Of a stretch of 7,276 nt of DNA, positions 1 through 5,851 are shown one piece after another (position 1 is the stretch's first letter; each line of letters starts with the position of its first letter). The notes under the pieces were generated by a model, which worked only from the letters and a program-made list of their open reading frames with translations, was not told where the DNA came from and searched no databases. This stretch comes from Haliea sp041746975 (GTDB lineage Bacteria > Pseudomonadota > Gammaproteobacteria > Pseudomonadales > Halieaceae). The position numbers and the translations under genes were made by a program. The DNA lies in assembly GCA_041746975.1 (NCBI GenBank), contig JBGTGB010000051.1, positions 1 to 7,276 of the forward strand, given 5' to 3'.

Positions 1-530
1 CGGGCGGTTTCTGCTACCTGAATAACGCCGCCATCGCCGCCCAGCACCTGACTTCGCGGTTCCCGCGCATTGCCATCCTCGACACCGATATGCATCACGG
101 CCAGGGGATCCAGGACATTTTCTACCACCGCAATGACGTGCTCTATGTCTCCATCCACGGCGATCCGACGAATTTCTACCCGGTGGTCAGCGGTTTCGAG
201 GACGAGCGCGGCGCAGGACCGGGCCTGGGCTACAACATCAATCTACCGATGCCCCACGGCTCTTCCGAGGAGGACTTTTTCATCAGGCTGCGAGAGGCAC
301 TGGCGGCCATTACCCTGTTCCAGCCCGACGCCCTGGTGCTGGCATTGGGCTTCGATATCTACAAGGACGACCCGCAGGCCAAAGTGGCGGTAACCAGTGA
401 GGGCTTCGCGCGCATGGGCACCGCCCTCAGCGAGCTTTCATTGCCGATCCTGGTGGTACAGGAGGGGGGCTACGACCTGGATTCCCTCAGCACCAACGTG
501 CAGCAGTTTTTCCGCGGTCTGGGGGGCTAG
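1..530 (+). CDS. Histone deacetylase / acetylpolyamine amidohydrolase family protein, 3' part (5' end outside window)
   Basis: This is the C-terminal part (about 175 residues, first full codon at base 3) of a zinc-dependent deacetylase of the HDAC/AcuC/AphA superfamily. These enzymes remove acetyl groups from acetyl-lysine or acetylated polyamines in the cytoplasm. The reading frame is open at the window edge and begins with GGFCYLNNAAIAA, a family signature. The DTDMHHGQG motif follows (81-101); by analogy with HDAC8 its second Asp (87-89) and first His (93-95) are zinc ligands. The third ligand fits the Asp in GFDIYKDDP (354-356). The catalytic Tyr fits EGGYDL (471-473). The stretch from the GDPTNFYP segment to GYNINLP, and the EGGYDL...NVQQFFRGL ending, resemble acetylpolyamine amidohydrolases more than AcuC, but the exact substrate is inference. 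All expected catalytic residues in this part are present, so it looks functional. Its TAG stop overlaps the stop of the convergent SDR gene. Confidence 0.93.
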   Translation, partial: GGFCYLNNAAIAAQHLTSRFPRIAILDTDMHHGQGIQDIFYHRNDVLYVSIHGDPTNFYPVVSGFEDERGAGPGLGYNINLPMPHGSSEEDFFIRLREALAAITLFQPDALVLALGFDIYKDDPQAKVAVTSEGFARMGTALSELSLPILVVQEGGYDLDSLSTNVQQFFRGLGG

Positions 531-1282
531 ACCGCAGTCTGGCCGCCGTCAATAACCAGCGCCGAGCCGGTGACAAATTTTGCCTCGTGGGAAGCCAGGT
601 AGGCCACAGCACCGGCGATTTCCTCGGGCTGGGCATAGTAACCCGTGAGCGGGAACATGCGTCCGTACAGCGCCATATCGGCACCCTCCGGGATCTGGAT
701 ATTTTTGACCAGGGGGGTGTCCACGGCGCCGGGACAGATAGCGTTCACCCGCACACCACGACTGGCGAACTCCACTGCCAGCGACTTGGAGAGCAACAGC
801 ACCGCGCCCTTGCTGGCGCAATAGGCGCTGTTATAGGGCAGCCCCTGTAACCCTGCCGCGGATGAAATGTTGACAATGTTGCCGCCGCTCTCCAGCAGGT
901 GCGGCATTGCCGCCTGACAGAGCACAAACACCGAGCGGGTGTTAACCGACATTACCCGGTCCCACTCCTCACCAGTGACATCGAGGAAATTCTTGGTCAG
1001 GACCATGCCGGCTACATTGCAGAGAATATCCAGTTTGCCAAACTGCGCCACGCATTCCTCCACAGCCGCGCGACAGTCCGCCTCGTCAGTCACATCAAGC
1101 ACCCGGCTATGTATCTGCAGCCCCTCACCACGCAGACGGGCAGTTTCCTGCGTCAAGAGCTCTGCATTGATGTCGGATGCCAAAACCCTGGCGCCCTCGG
1201 TCGCCAGTCTGGCCACAGAAGCCAGCCCGATGCCGGAAGCTGCTCCGGTGACAAATGCCACCTTGCCGTTAAAACGTGTCAT
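527..1282 (-). CDS. SDR-family NAD(P)-dependent oxidoreductase
   Basis: A 251-residue classical short-chain dehydrogenase/reductase, the usual length for this cytoplasmic Rossmann-fold family. Visible motifs are the cofactor-binding TGAASGIG (residues 12-19), NVAG (89-92), Asn114 in MSVNT, the catalytic Ser in NISSAAG (about 141), and Tyr154/Lys158 in YCASK. PGAVDTP follows at 184-190, and the usual C-terminal TGSALVIDGG is at 238-247. Asp37 at the end of the second strand (ASDIN) favours NAD(H) over NADP(H). The substrate cannot be told from sequence. The ATG at 1280-1282 has a GGAG 10 bases upstream, a slightly long spacing. The gene lies 62 bases downstream of the TonB receptor gene on the same strand, so read-through is possible. 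I see no convincing hairpin terminator or promoter in that gap (1283-1344). The 3' end overlaps the convergent deacetylase gene by 4 bases. Confidence 0.95.
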   Translation of the reverse strand: MTRFNGKVAFVTGAASGIGLASVARLATEGARVLASDINAELLTQETARLRGEGLQIHSRVLDVTDEADCRAAVEECVAQFGKLDILCNVAGMVLTKNFLDVTGEEWDRVMSVNTRSVFVLCQAAMPHLLESGGNIVNISSAAGLQGLPYNSAYCASKGAVLLLSKSLAVEFASRGVRVNAICPGAVDTPLVKNIQIPEGADMALYGRMFPLTGYYAQPEEIAGAVAYLASHEAKFVTGSALVIDGGQTAV

Positions 1283-1344
1283 GGGTCGTGCGCTCCAGCT
1301 GAAGAGGATCCAAATCGCGCAGTATTAGCACAGATCCTGGCAAG

Positions 1345-3417
1345 CTAGAACCGATAAGCAATGGAAAGCCTGACTGTGCGCGGCTCTAGCACGTGGTAGT
1401 GCAAATCCTCAACCCCGGCGTCCTCGCCCTGCAGGCGTGATTCATAGAAATAATCGATATCGTGATCGTTGCTGTCAAACAGGTTGAGTACATCCGCACT
1501 CAGGGTCCAGCTACCCAGGCGGCGGCCAAGACCCAGGTTTACCGATACCGTATCGTCAGACTTTACCGAGTTATCTTCCACCAGCGGCCGCTCACCAAAG
1601 TAGCGCAGGCGCAGGCTGCCGAACCAGTCGCTGCCGTCATCCAGGCTCACACCCGCCTGCAACACATGCTCGACCGCGCCGGGAATTCCCCGACCCTCAG
1701 GGGAGCGATCGGCGAATCGGGCGTCACTCCAGGCGTATTCCAGGTCCAGAGTCCAGTGATCAGTCAGGTTATAGTAGGCCGTCAGCTCCAGCCCCTGGCG
1801 CTCGGACTTGCGGCTCGGTTCCGTGTTGCCGGCATCGCCGACAAACAACAGCTCACTGTCCAGTTCCAGGTACCAGAATGCGATGGATGTGTTGAGACGC
1901 TCGCGCCAGAAACCGCGCAGGCCCACCTCCGCCCCCAGGGATTTTACCAACGGGTCCACTGCGTCGACGGCAACGCCATCCACCGGATCAATACGCGTAC
2001 TGGTGCCGCGGGCGTCATTGGAGTGGAAGCCCCGTCCCGCGGACATATAGGTTTCCCACTCCGGACCCAGGTTGTAGATAAGACTACCCTTTAAGGACCA
2101 CAGGTCGTCATCCGCGCTGCCACCGTTGGCGGACAGATCGACCCCGTTGATATTGCTGGCAACATCGCTGGCGACATTGAAATCAAACCAGTCGTAGCGT
2201 AGGCCCAGCACCGAACGCAGCCGCTGCGTCCATTCCAGCTGGTTTTCCCAATACAGGCCCACGCTCAGCTCCTCGACAAGATCGCTGCGAATCGCGCCCA
2301 GTCGTTCGCGCTGACGGGTGCGATACAGGCCGACCTCATCGATGTCGTCATAGCGCAGCTCAATACCGAAGCGATTGCTCATCGGCTGACCTGCCAGCTC
2401 ACCGCGCTGTCGGTAACTGAAGTTGCCGCCATAGAGCCAGCGCTCATCCACCTGCTCGAACTGGTCGCCCTGCTCCGGGTCGTCAAGAAAATAGGTGAAA
2501 TTGGACCACAGGTTCAGGTCGTAGCGAACCGCATAGGCCGTGAGCTGCCAGCCATCCCGGCGCCAGTCGGCGCTGAGACTGTAGCGACTGGATTCACCGC
2601 CAACGCTATCGTCGATCACGCCCAGGTCATCAATCAGGCCCTCGGCCACTGCCCGCGCCGGAATCTGGTCGGCACTATTCCAACTGTTGTCGTAAACCAT
2701 CAGCATCGCCGCGAAATCGCCGCCGGCCAACTCGCGGCTGTGCTTGAGCAGAACGTTGATCTTTTTCACGTCTTCGCTGATACCCCGCCAGGGTCCGTCA
2801 TAGCCGTTGGCCTCAACGGCGTACAACCAGTCACCACCGCCGGCGGCGGCAATGCTGTTGACGACTACCAAACGCTGGTAACTGTTTTCTCCCAGAGTCA
2901 GCTCCGCGACACCCTGGTCGACCCGCGTGGCGGTGCGCATTTCGGCACTACCGGCGCCGCTGAAGTCACCCACATCTGCATAGTAGGGGCCTTTTTTGTA
3001 GGCGATCGTAGCCAAGGCCTCGGGAATGACTGGGTTCAGATCAGTGTAGCCCTGACCGTGGCCGTGGGTACGCATATTCAGCGGCATGCCATCTATGAAA
3101 GTGGCGAAGTCAGTACCATGGTCAAGATTGAAGCCGCGCAGGAAGTATTGGTTGGCCTTGCCAGTGCCACTGTGCTGGGTCACCACCATCCCCGGCACCA
3201 GCTCCAACACCTCCCCCGTGCGCAGCATGGGCCGAATAGCGATCTCCTGCTGGCCGATCAATCCCTCAGAGGCGGAGATAGCGGAACCCAGCAGGTTGAC
3301 CCGGCGCCCCTCGACGGTAACGGTTTCCAACTGTTGGGCGACGGCACCCCGGCTAGCCGCCGCAGCGCAAGCCACGAGCAGCGCACGTTGCGCCCACCCT
3401 GATTTCATCCCTCTCAC
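1345..3417 (-). CDS. TonB-dependent outer-membrane receptor
   Basis: A 690-residue TonB-dependent receptor, imported through the Sec pathway, forming a 22-strand outer-membrane barrel with an N-terminal plug. It takes up a scarce substrate (metal complex, cofactor, carbohydrate or similar) with TonB-ExbBD energy. Numbered from GTG 3417, there is a charged start, a hydrophobic Ala-rich stretch and a likely signal-peptidase site at AVA|QQ (about 27/28). A TonB-box-like ETVTV (31-35) follows directly. The plug domain (about 50-165) contains VLELVPGMVV, QYFLRGFNLDHGTDF and FIDGMPLN, then an unusual THGHGQGYTDLN segment. The rest alternates amphipathic strands and ends in YRF, the terminal aromatic typical of outer-membrane barrels. 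The frame extends upstream to GTG 3483. I chose GTG 3417 because GGGAGA lies 7 bases before it. ATG 3408 (three codons later) is the main alternative and keeps the same signal peptide. The gene is divergent from the BlaI/M56 operon. The substrate is unknown. Confidence 0.95.
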   Translation of the reverse strand: MRGMKSGWAQRALLVACAAAASRGAVAQQLETVTVEGRRVNLLGSAISASEGLIGQQEIAIRPMLRTGEVLELVPGMVVTQHSGTGKANQYFLRGFNLDHGTDFATFIDGMPLNMRTHGHGQGYTDLNPVIPEALATIAYKKGPYYADVGDFSGAGSAEMRTATRVDQGVAELTLGENSYQRLVVVNSIAAAGGGDWLYAVEANGYDGPWRGISEDVKKINVLLKHSRELAGGDFAAMLMVYDNSWNSADQIPARAVAEGLIDDLGVIDDSVGGESSRYSLSADWRRDGWQLTAYAVRYDLNLWSNFTYFLDDPEQGDQFEQVDERWLYGGNFSYRQRGELAGQPMSNRFGIELRYDDIDEVGLYRTRQRERLGAIRSDLVEELSVGLYWENQLEWTQRLRSVLGLRYDWFDFNVASDVASNINGVDLSANGGSADDDLWSLKGSLIYNLGPEWETYMSAGRGFHSNDARGTSTRIDPVDGVAVDAVDPLVKSLGAEVGLRGFWRERLNTSIAFWYLELDSELLFVGDAGNTEPSRKSERQGLELTAYYNLTDHWTLDLEYAWSDARFADRSPEGRGIPGAVEHVLQAGVSLDDGSDWFGSLRLRYFGERPLVEDNSVKSDDTVSVNLGLGRRLGSWTLSADVLNLFDSNDHDIDYFYESRLQGEDAGVEDLHYHVLEPRTVRLSIAYRF

Positions 3418-3424
3418 GTGCCGT

Positions 3425-3430
3425 TCTCCC
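3425..3430 (-). promoter_or_regulatory. Ribosome binding site of the TonB receptor gene
   Basis: On the - strand this reads GGGAGA, 7 bases before GTG 3417. It is too far (16 bases) from ATG 3408. The AGAGGG directly abutting that ATG is too close to serve it. This favours the GTG start, though ATG cannot be excluded. Confidence 0.5.
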
Positions 3431-3467
3431 AATGATTCAATGCAGTCAAGCCCGGTTAACAGGCACG

Positions 3468-3496
3468 TTTGTAGCATGGCCACCGAACACCGATAA
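3468..3496 (-). promoter_or_regulatory. Possible promoter of the TonB receptor gene
   Basis: On the - strand, TTATCG (3491-3496) and TACAAA (3468-3473) are separated by 17 bases and could be -35 and -10 boxes. Matches to sigma-70 consensus are weak (3/6 and 4/6). If correct, transcription would start near 3460, which rules out GTG 3483 as the start codon. It would also place the 3486-3508 inverted repeat over the -35 box, a typical repressor position. Confidence 0.25.
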
Positions 3497-3508
3497 CAGA
3501 TCGGTGTT
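3486..3508. repeat. Perfect 9-bp inverted repeat, candidate operator
   Basis: AACACCGAT (3486-3494) and ATCGGTGTT (3500-3508) are exact reverse complements separated by AACAG. The dyad lies between the divergent receptor and BlaI-type regulator genes. No T-tract follows it on either strand, so a terminator is unlikely, and its position fits a regulator-binding site. Which protein binds it is not known. It does not match the TACA/TGTA core known for BlaI, MecI or CopY operators. Confidence 0.6.
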
Positions 3509-3529
3509 GGTCAGGGGCAACATTGTGGC

Positions 3530-3558
3530 TTTAGTCGGCTGCACGGAGCCGTTACACT
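3530..3558 (+). promoter_or_regulatory. Possible promoter of the blaI-like/M56 operon
   Basis: TTTAGT (3530-3535) and TACACT (3553-3558) are 17 bases apart and could serve as -35 and -10 boxes. They lie about 30 bases before the regulator's start codon. The matches to consensus are modest (3/6 and 4/6). The proposed boxes coincide with the arms of the TTAGT...ACTAA dyad, which would suit autorepression. Confidence 0.3.
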
Positions 3559-3560
3559 AA
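3531..3560. repeat. Interrupted inverted repeat TTAGTCGGCT...AGCCG-ttac-ACTAA, candidate BlaI-type operator
   Basis: CGGCT (3536-3540) pairs with AGCCG (3547-3551). The flanking TTAGT (3531-3535) pairs with ACTAA (3556-3560) after four unpaired bases on one side. A second ACTAA follows at 3569-3573. The dyad spans the proposed -35/-10 region just ahead of the repressor gene, where BlaI-family proteins usually autoregulate. This is a positional inference; the sequence is not the classical BlaI box. Confidence 0.4.
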
Positions 3561-3571
3561 TCACCAGTACT

Positions 3572-3577
3572 AAAGGA
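3572..3577 (+). promoter_or_regulatory. Ribosome binding site of the BlaI-type regulator
   Basis: AAAGGA lies 9 bases before ATG 3587 and is the only good Shine-Dalgarno match here, which supports that start. Confidence 0.6.
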
Positions 3578-3586
3578 TCAGCTTTT

Positions 3587-4027
3587 ATGAAGACAGGCAA
3601 TCGAGGACTGCTTTCCCGGCTCGGACTCGACAGGCGTCGCGCCCGCAGCCCCGAGCTGGGAGCACGGGAACTTGCGATCATGGAGCACCTGTGGCGCCGG
3701 GCAGACCTGTCCGCCCAACAGATACTCGCGGATCTCGAGGACTGCAACATCGGACTGAGTACCGTACAGAGCACACTGGAGCGCTTACACCGCAAAGGCC
3801 TGGTGGCGCGGGAAAAGTCCGCCAGAGCCTTCCACTACCGTGCCCTCAGTAGTCGCCAGGACATCATCAACGCCTTGCTGCAAGACATTACCCGGGATAT
3901 CGCCGGCGGAGACCGGCAGCCGGTTATCTCCTGCTTTGTGTCCTACCTCGCAGAGGACGACGAGCAGTTGGCATCGGCAGTCAATGACCTGCTGCACGCG
4001 GACCCAGGGAGCGCACAGCATGAGTGA
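3587..4027 (+). CDS. BlaI/MecI/CopY-family transcriptional repressor
   Basis: A 146-residue protein with the N-terminal winged-helix domain of the BlaI/MecI/CopY family (penicillinase repressor), slightly longer than BlaI or MecI. The family layout is clear: ELAIMEHLWRRADLSAQQILADL (28-50, helices 1-2), then the recognition-helix region LSTVQSTLERLHRKGLV (about 57-73), then a wing ending in FHYRALSS (82-89). The C-terminal part (90-146) would be the dimerisation region. It lacks the CxC...CxC metal-binding tail of CopY, so it is closer to BlaI. Family members bind as dimers to dyads in promoters and are inactivated when a partner M56 protease triggers their cleavage. The downstream gene encodes such a protease and overlaps this one by 8 bases (ATGAGTGA), indicating coupled translation. 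Targets are inferred to be its own operon and possibly the divergent receptor gene. Confidence 0.93.
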   Translation: MKTGNRGLLSRLGLDRRRARSPELGARELAIMEHLWRRADLSAQQILADLEDCNIGLSTVQSTLERLHRKGLVAREKSARAFHYRALSSRQDIINALLQDITRDIAGGDRQPVISCFVSYLAEDDEQLASAVNDLLHADPGSAQHE

Positions 4028-4967
4028 GTTCCTTGCGCGGGTTGTCGACGGCACGCTGATCTGGCTAGCGGTGCTACTGGTTTCTTCCCTGTGCTGCGCG
4101 CTGCTATACCCCATCTTCCGTCGCCGGTACCGGTTGCCGCCCGACGCCGCGGCAACATGGCAACTGGCCTGGGGCTTGCTACCGCTGCTCGCGGCGACCG
4201 TCGTCACTTTGTTGGTGTTGAATCCGACGCTGTCCGCTGCGCTGGTGCCCGGACACTGTCACGCAGGCAACTGCCTACCCCATGCGCCCGATTCGGCGCT
4301 GGGCACGACAGCGGGGCTCATAATCGTCGCCGCAACAAGCCTGCTGCTGCTGTTTTTCACACTACTGCTGGCGCGAACGCTAGTGAGCCTGCAGCGCCGG
4401 CTGCATACACTGCATCTGCTGTCGCGGGACAAAGACGACCAGCGCTACGCGGTTATTGATACCGATCAGCCTCTTGCCTGGTGTGTCGGTTTCTTGCGAC
4501 CAGAGGTCTACCTGTCCCGGGGCCTGCTGGCCTGCCTGACCAAAGAGCAAGTGCAGGTCGTTCTTGCTCACGAACAGGGTCACCGCGAGCGTCACGACAA
4601 CCTCCGCGGTCTGCTGCTGCGGGTTTCCAGCCTGGCTTGGCTCCGCTCTGCGCGTCGGCAGCTACAGGCCGATTTCGGCGCCAGTAGCGAACAGGCCTGT
4701 GACCAGATTGCCGCGAGGGCTGTGGGCTCACCCCAGTTGGTAATCGAGACCATCGAGACGCTGGAACCAGGCTCTTATAGCGCCGGCAGCACTCCTGCCC
4801 GCTACTTCGTTGGCGCCGACACGCAGCAACGCCTCGAGGCACTGCGCCAGTCTGAGAGGGAGACACCTTCGCCGCTCAGCGCCCCGGCGATATTGGTACT
4901 GCTCTGGCTGGCCCAGATTGCGGTTTTGACGGGCCTAGCTCACAGGGGCTATGAGTGGCTGTTGTGA
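4020..4967 (+). CDS. M56-family (BlaR1-type) membrane zinc metallopeptidase, without sensor domain
   Basis: A 315-residue inner-membrane peptidase of family M56. Predicted membrane segments are at about 12-33, 45-68, 97-119 and 287-307. The arginine-rich loop RRRYR (34-38) after the first segment should be cytoplasmic, giving the BlaR1 topology. The catalytic zinc motif HEQGH (184-188) sits in EQVQVVLAHEQGHRERHDN, and a downstream EQACD (224-228) fits the conserved ExxCD region that supplies another ligand. The protein stops soon after the fourth segment. The roughly 250-residue extracellular penicillin-binding domain of BlaR1 is absent, so beta-lactam sensing is unlikely. The predicted periplasmic loop (69-96) carries H79, C80, H81, C85 and H88, a possible metal or redox sensor. 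The inferred role is signal-dependent inactivation of the co-encoded repressor. The start at 4020 is supported by AGGGAG 8 bases upstream; the frame runs further upstream, but only inside the repressor gene. Confidence 0.9.
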   Translation: MSEFLARVVDGTLIWLAVLLVSSLCCALLYPIFRRRYRLPPDAAATWQLAWGLLPLLAATVVTLLVLNPTLSAALVPGHCHAGNCLPHAPDSALGTTAGLIIVAATSLLLLFFTLLLARTLVSLQRRLHTLHLLSRDKDDQRYAVIDTDQPLAWCVGFLRPEVYLSRGLLACLTKEQVQVVLAHEQGHRERHDNLRGLLLRVSSLAWLRSARRQLQADFGASSEQACDQIAARAVGSPQLVIETIETLEPGSYSAGSTPARYFVGADTQQRLEALRQSERETPSPLSAPAILVLLWLAQIAVLTGLAHRGYEWLL

Positions 4968-4980
4968 ACTTTGGCCAAGG

Positions 4981-5580
4981 TCAACCCTCACCGCTGATCT
5001 CGCTCAGGATCAGGTCCAGCTGGTCCATCATCTCATCGACGTCGTCGGCGTTGAGCAGGGAGTACTTCAGGGACTCTTCCAGCGGCAGCAGCTGAGCCAG
5101 CGTATAGCCCACTTGCCAGGCATCCTCGAAGTCGATGTCTAGCCCCAGCCGACGCACATGGGGATGCTTCCCCAGGCGTTCCAGAATCTCCCGCAGGGGG
5201 GACCACTCCTCGTCCAAGGCCGCGGCTTCGGGCATGGCTTCCAGCGCCACGTCGCCCAGCACGAGGCCGTTCTTCGCTACCCGGGTATCGCTCAGGCGGA
5301 ATCGCTCGCGGCCCTGGATAGTCACACCCAGAAGGCCGTTGGGCAGCTGGTCGAAGTCGACGATGCGGGCAACGGTCCCGATTTCACCCAGCTGCTGCTC
5401 GGAGCCCTGGCGCGCAATTTCGCCCCCCTGCTGCAGCCAGACCACGCCGAAGCCGGAACCGCCCTTCATGCAGTCGCGGATAAGATCCAGGTAACGCTGC
5501 TCGAATATCTGCAGGGGCATACGCCCATAGGGCAGTAACACTGAGGACAGCGGGAACAAGGGCATTTCTGTGGTCGGCAT
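4981..5580 (-). CDS. Lon N-terminal (substrate-binding) domain protein, stand-alone
   Basis: A 199-residue cytoplasmic protein consisting only of the LON substrate-binding domain (PF02190-like). It has no AAA+ ATPase and no Ser-Lys protease domain, so it is not a Lon protease itself. Family landmarks are MPLFPLSSVLLPYGRMPLQIFEQRY (6-30), IGTVARIVDFDQLPNG (67-82), IQGRERFRL (88-96) and the C-terminal helical part with LAQLLPLEESLKYSLL (161-176). Stand-alone members are common in proteobacteria but their function is poorly known; a role in substrate recognition or as a protease adaptor is only inference. The ATG at 5578-5580 has a well-placed AGGA. The gene follows the YkgJ-like gene by 13 bases, so it is probably last in the exporter operon. 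Its stop lies 13 bases from the convergent M56 stop. The gap holds a TTGGCCAA palindrome but no recognisable terminator. Confidence 0.93.
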   Translation of the reverse strand: MPTTEMPLFPLSSVLLPYGRMPLQIFEQRYLDLIRDCMKGGSGFGVVWLQQGGEIARQGSEQQLGEIGTVARIVDFDQLPNGLLGVTIQGRERFRLSDTRVAKNGLVLGDVALEAMPEAAALDEEWSPLREILERLGKHPHVRRLGLDIDFEDAWQVGYTLAQLLPLEESLKYSLLNADDVDEMMDQLDLILSEISGEG

Positions 5581-5587
5581 GGGCGAA

Positions 5588-5591
5588 TCCT
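5588..5591 (-). promoter_or_regulatory. Ribosome binding site of the Lon-domain gene
   Basis: AGGA on the - strand, 7 bases before ATG 5580 and just after the stop codon of the YkgJ-like gene. It supports the chosen start and tight operon coupling. Confidence 0.55.
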
Positions 5592-5593
5592 GT

Positions 5594-5851
5594 TCAATCC
5601 GGACGACTCAGGATCTCCAGCTGCTGCAGGTTCACCAGCGCGGTTTCGCGGTCATCTCCACAAACAGCATACTCGGCCTGGAAATTGTTGCACACTGCTG
5701 GCCTGCGGAAATCTCCGAAAAGTCCACAAAGACGATCGCAGGTGAGGTGAACACAGGTGACACCGGCGGGTTTACCCTGGGGCATTCCATAAAACGCCGT
5801 GGAGATGGACGGCGCCGTACAGCAGGCGCCGCAGCCAGCCCGACACTGCAT
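5594..5851 (-). CDS. YkgJ-family cysteine cluster protein
   Basis: A small 85-residue protein with the CxxxCxxCC cluster typical of the YkgJ/UPF0153 family (Zn/Fe-chelating, PF03692-like): MQCRAGCGACCTAPSIS at the start gives C3, C7, C10 and C11. Further cysteines at C33, C38, C42, C54 and C64 include the CDRLCGLFG and RPAVC segments, also family-typical. Nine cysteines in 85 residues and no signal peptide point to a cytoplasmic metal- or Fe-S-binding protein; its biochemical role is not established. The GMPQGKPAGVTCVHL segment matches the short form of the family. Its ATG overlaps the exporter's TGA (TGATG, one shared base), with GAGG 10 bases upstream inside the exporter gene, so translation is probably coupled. 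The Lon-domain gene follows 13 bases later. Confidence 0.92.
   Translation of the reverse strand: MQCRAGCGACCTAPSISTAFYGMPQGKPAGVTCVHLTCDRLCGLFGDFRRPAVCNNFQAEYAVCGDDRETALVNLQQLEILSRPD

Noticed and set aside
1462..2094. 210-codon + strand open frame opposite the TonB receptor gene
   Set aside because: It lies wholly antisense to a clear receptor gene, shows no recognisable domain or ribosome binding site, and reflects the GC-rich codon bias of the real gene.
2740..3402. 220-codon + strand open frame opposite the receptor's plug domain
   Set aside because: It is antisense to conserved plug and signal-peptide sequence and has no family similarity that I recognise.
4453..4866. 137-codon - strand open frame opposite the M56 peptidase gene
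   Set aside because: Its composition is Arg/Pro/Ser-rich, typical of a shadow frame, and the opposite strand encodes the HEQGH catalytic domain.
3587..4967. Classical beta-lactam resistance regulation (blaI-blaR1)
   Set aside because: The M56 protein lacks the penicillin-binding sensor domain and there is no beta-lactamase gene in the window, so resistance naming would mislead.
4969..4980. CTTTGGCCAAGG near-palindrome between the convergent M56 and Lon-domain genes as a terminator
   Set aside because: The stem has no loop and no adjacent T-tract, so it cannot be supported as an intrinsic terminator.
4981..5580. Lon protease
   Set aside because: Only the N-terminal substrate-binding domain is present. 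The ATPase and protease domains are missing, and the length fits the stand-alone family rather than a truncated gene.
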